The translations under genes and the position numbers were made by a program. Below the pieces are notes generated by a model. The model made no database searches. It saw only the letters and a program-made list of their open reading frames with translations, and was not told the origin of the DNA. DNA of 7,534 bases. It comes from an uncultured Treponema sp. (GTDB lineage Bacteria > Spirochaetota > Spirochaetia > Treponematales > Treponemataceae). The stretch's first letter is position 1. Each line of letters begins with the position of its first letter. Location of the stretch: NCBI GenBank assembly GCA_937885175.1, contig CAKZZO010000052.1:1-7534 (forward strand), in the 5' to 3' direction. This document shows, piece after piece, positions 6,062-7,534 of the stretch.

Positions 6062-6544
6062 TCAAAGCACCAAATCAACCGTTTCCGCACCTGTTGCCCT
6101 TACTAAATCCGCTGGAGCAAGGGCAATCTGCTCGCCACGAAGTCCTGCGCTCACATAGACTTTTTCATGGGTAAGCAGGCTCTCGTCAATGTAGGTGGCA
6201 AATTTTCGCTTCATGCCCAAAGGACTGCAGCCGCCACGAATATAGCCCGTTAGCGAAAGCAATTCCTCCGGCTTTACGGGAGACACTTCTTTTGCCCCGC
6301 AGACATTTCGGGCTTTTTTGAGGTTGATTTCATGAAGGGCACTTTGGCAAAAGACCACCACTTCTTTCTTTTCGGTACGCATTACAATCGTCTTGTATAC
6401 AGCCGCAGGATCTATGCCCAGTTTTTCTGCTGTCTGAGCCGCAGCCCCGCGGGAAAGTTCATGCTCACCGTCGTCATCATAGGAAAGAGTCTCATACTTG
6501 ATTTTAAGTCCGTCCAGAATGCGCATTGCGTTTGTCTTTTTCAT
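6062..6544 (-). CDS. ybaK: Cys-tRNA(Pro)/Cys-tRNA(Cys) deacylase, YbaK/EbsC family
   Basis: A 160-residue cytosolic editing enzyme that hydrolyses cysteine mischarged on tRNA(Pro), clearing an error made by prolyl-tRNA synthetase. The N-terminus 'MKKTNAMRILDGLKIKYE' is typical of the family. The conserved lysine is K51 in 'VYKTIVMRT', and the signature 'GYIRGGCSPLGMKRK' spans residues 100-114, with 'YIDESLL' after it. The length equals the usual 155-160 residues when ATG 6544 is used. The frame runs open to 6595, but the extra 17 residues cover the predicted promoter and look unlike the family. No Shine-Dalgarno is visible, and the promoter's -10 box sits 8 bases from the ATG. It is divergent from the macrodomain gene and convergent with prmC. 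All key family residues are present. Confidence 0.93.
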   Translation of the reverse strand: MKKTNAMRILDGLKIKYETLSYDDDGEHELSRGAAAQTAEKLGIDPAAVYKTIVMRTEKKEVVVFCQSALHEINLKKARNVCGAKEVSPVKPEELLSLTGYIRGGCSPLGMKRKFATYIDESLLTHEKVYVSAGLRGEQIALAPADLVRATGAETVDLVL

Positions 6545-6552
6545 AGGATAAG

Positions 6553-6581
6553 ATTCTACCACAAAGCAAGAAAAAAGACAA
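6553..6581 (-). promoter_or_regulatory. predicted promoter of the YbaK gene, near-leaderless
   Basis: On the minus strand TTGTCT (6581-6576), 17 bases and TAGAAT (6558-6553) are followed by 8 bases and then ATG 6544. Transcription would start one to three bases before the start codon. Confidence 0.5.
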
Positions 6582-6599
6582 AAGTTCCCCCGCATTTTA

Positions 6600-6628
6600 T
6601 TGACATTAGGCCAGAGTGACTTTACAGT
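6600..6628 (+). promoter_or_regulatory. predicted promoter of the macrodomain gene
   Basis: A consensus TTGACA (6600-6605), a 17-base spacer and TACAGT (6623-6628, 4 of 6 matches). The start would be near 6635, giving a leader of about 36 bases with AAGAGGA at 6658-6664 as the ribosome binding site. It is back to back with the YbaK promoter, the two -35 boxes being 18 bases apart, so the two promoters may share or compete for regulators. Confidence 0.55.
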
Positions 6629-6670
6629 TTTAAGAGAAAGGAATGACTATCAAAAAAAAGAGGAAAGCAC

Positions 6671-7459
6671 ATGACCCAGACAGAAAGACGGCGTTTTCTC
6701 ATTCAATACCTGCTTGCAGAAAACCCTCGCTACAAAAAGGATATTCCCCAAAGTGAGGAAGAACAAAAATACCTGCTCCGCTCCCTGATGAATGTGCGAG
6801 AACCCCTCCCCGCAAGCGAAGAATTCTTACGCATTCAGGATGCATACCTGCAGGAAGTCAACAAGTCTCACGGCATCACGGACCTGGCTGACCTGACTCC
6901 CCTTACAAGATGCGGAAAGGGAGACCTGTACTTGTGGCGGGGCGACATTACGACGCTTAAAGTGGACGCAATCGTAAACGCGGCAAACAGCGGCATGACT
7001 GGTTGCTGGCAGCCCTGCCACATCTGCATCGACAACTGCATCCACACCTTTGCAGGAATCCAGCTCCGTGCCGTCTGTGCCGACATCATGCAAAAACAGG
7101 GGCACGAGGAGCCCACGGGAAAGGCAAAAATCACACCCGCATTCAACCTGCCCAGCACATATGTCCTGCACACCGTAGGTCCAATCATCAGCGGAAGCCT
7201 TAGCCAAAGGGACTGCGACTTGCTCGCCTCCTGCTACACCAGTTGCCTGAACCTGGCAAAAGAACACGCACTGGAATCGCTTGCATTTTGCTGTATCTCC
7301 ACTGGCGTATTCAGATTTCCCGCAGACAGGGCGGCAGAAATTGCCGTGGAAACAGTAGAAAAATGGAAGGAAGAAAAGAAAAGTGGCATCAAAGTGGTCT
7401 TCAATGTCTTTAGCGAAAAAGACGAGGCTATTTACCGCCATGTACTGGGCATACAGTAA
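6671..7459 (+). CDS. zinc-type macrodomain protein-ADP-ribose hydrolase
   Basis: A 262-residue cytosolic protein. Residues 1-80 form the helical extension usual in this subclass, and the macrodomain runs from about 85 to 260. Its landmarks are 'GDITTLKVDAIVNAANS' (91-107), the zinc loop 'GCWQPCHICIDNCIH' (111-125), 'HTVGP' (167-171) and the ribose-phosphate loop 'CISTGVFRFP' (208-217). By comparison with the zinc macrodomains of Staphylococcus and Streptococcus the metal ligands should be C112, H117 and C119. These enzymes remove ADP-ribose from proteins and in Gram-positives often sit beside a class M sirtuin, a GcvH-like protein and a lipoate ligase. None of those partners is in this window, so this is a stand-alone copy and its target is unknown. 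ATG 6671 is supported by AAGAGGA 6 bases upstream. Nothing resembling a terminator follows the stop. Confidence 0.93.
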   Translation: MTQTERRRFLIQYLLAENPRYKKDIPQSEEEQKYLLRSLMNVREPLPASEEFLRIQDAYLQEVNKSHGITDLADLTPLTRCGKGDLYLWRGDITTLKVDAIVNAANSGMTGCWQPCHICIDNCIHTFAGIQLRAVCADIMQKQGHEEPTGKAKITPAFNLPSTYVLHTVGPIISGSLSQRDCDLLASCYTSCLNLAKEHALESLAFCCISTGVFRFPADRAAEIAVETVEKWKEEKKSGIKVVFNVFSEKDEAIYRHVLGIQ

Positions 7460-7478
7460 GGCAAAAAAGTCCTAGGCA

Positions 7479-7530
7479 GCAGGGCAAACGCATTATAATC
7501 CATTCGCAAGTGAGACAAAAAGGGCACAGG
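7479..7530 (-). repeat. dispersed palindromic repeat, copy C (52 bp, inverted relative to A)
   Basis: The reverse complement matches 50-101 in 50 of 52 positions. The central palindrome ATTATAAT is at 7492-7499 (centre 7495.5). It starts 19 bases after the macrodomain stop. No promoter-like boxes occur at the equivalent distance towards the macrodomain gene, and the other side falls outside the window. The similarity to A ends on both sides within the visible sequence. Confidence 0.85.
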
Positions 7531-7534
7531 TAAA

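Noticed and set aside
50..7530. Composite transposon or mobile element bounded by the inverted 52-bp repeats
   Set aside because: No transposase, integrase or target-site duplication is seen, the enclosed genes are ordinary chromosomal ones, and a third copy of the core lies inside next to promoters.

Overview
The window carries six complete protein genes of a medium-GC anaerobe-like bacterium. Gene content (a membrane-anchored divergent polysaccharide deacetylase, a citrate synthase of the 'VKRGLRNA-GTGVLVGLT / HAEHGGGNNSS' type, a zinc-type macrodomain hydrolase, a YbaK deacylase and a double-glycine leader peptide) fits a host-associated spirochaete such as Treponema, but Negativicutes or Clostridia cannot be excluded by eye. 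No transposase, phage gene, CRISPR array, rRNA or tRNA was seen.

Layout. 1-163: possible end of an upstream unit, a 52-bp dispersed repeat (copy A) and a promoter. 164-1516 (+): MATE exporter. 1526-2857 (-): divergent polysaccharide deacetylase, convergent with the exporter. 2858-3057: divergent control region with a short palindromic repeat (copy B) exactly midway between two sigma70-like promoters. 3058-4467 (+): citrate synthase. 4468-4591: leader region with a hairpin against a strong ribosome binding site. 4592-5077 (+): 161-residue peptide with a double-glycine (RiPP/bacteriocin-type) leader. 5100-6014 (+): prmC, release-factor methyltransferase, immediately downstream. 6062-6544 (-): YbaK-type Cys-tRNA deacylase. 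6545-6670: back-to-back promoters. 6671-7459 (+): zinc-type macrodomain ADP-ribose hydrolase. 7479-7530 (-): repeat copy C, near-identical to A and inverted.

The genes do not form one pathway; most look like single transcription units, the only likely operon being the leader peptide plus prmC. The two most unusual things are (1) the palindromic element, present three times, whose centre lies 35.5 bp from the outer edge of three separate predicted -35 boxes (two of them flanking one copy symmetrically), and (2) the orphan double-glycine peptide co-transcribed with prmC. Two minus-strand genes also share an identical near-leaderless promoter arrangement (TAGAAT, 8 nt, ATG).
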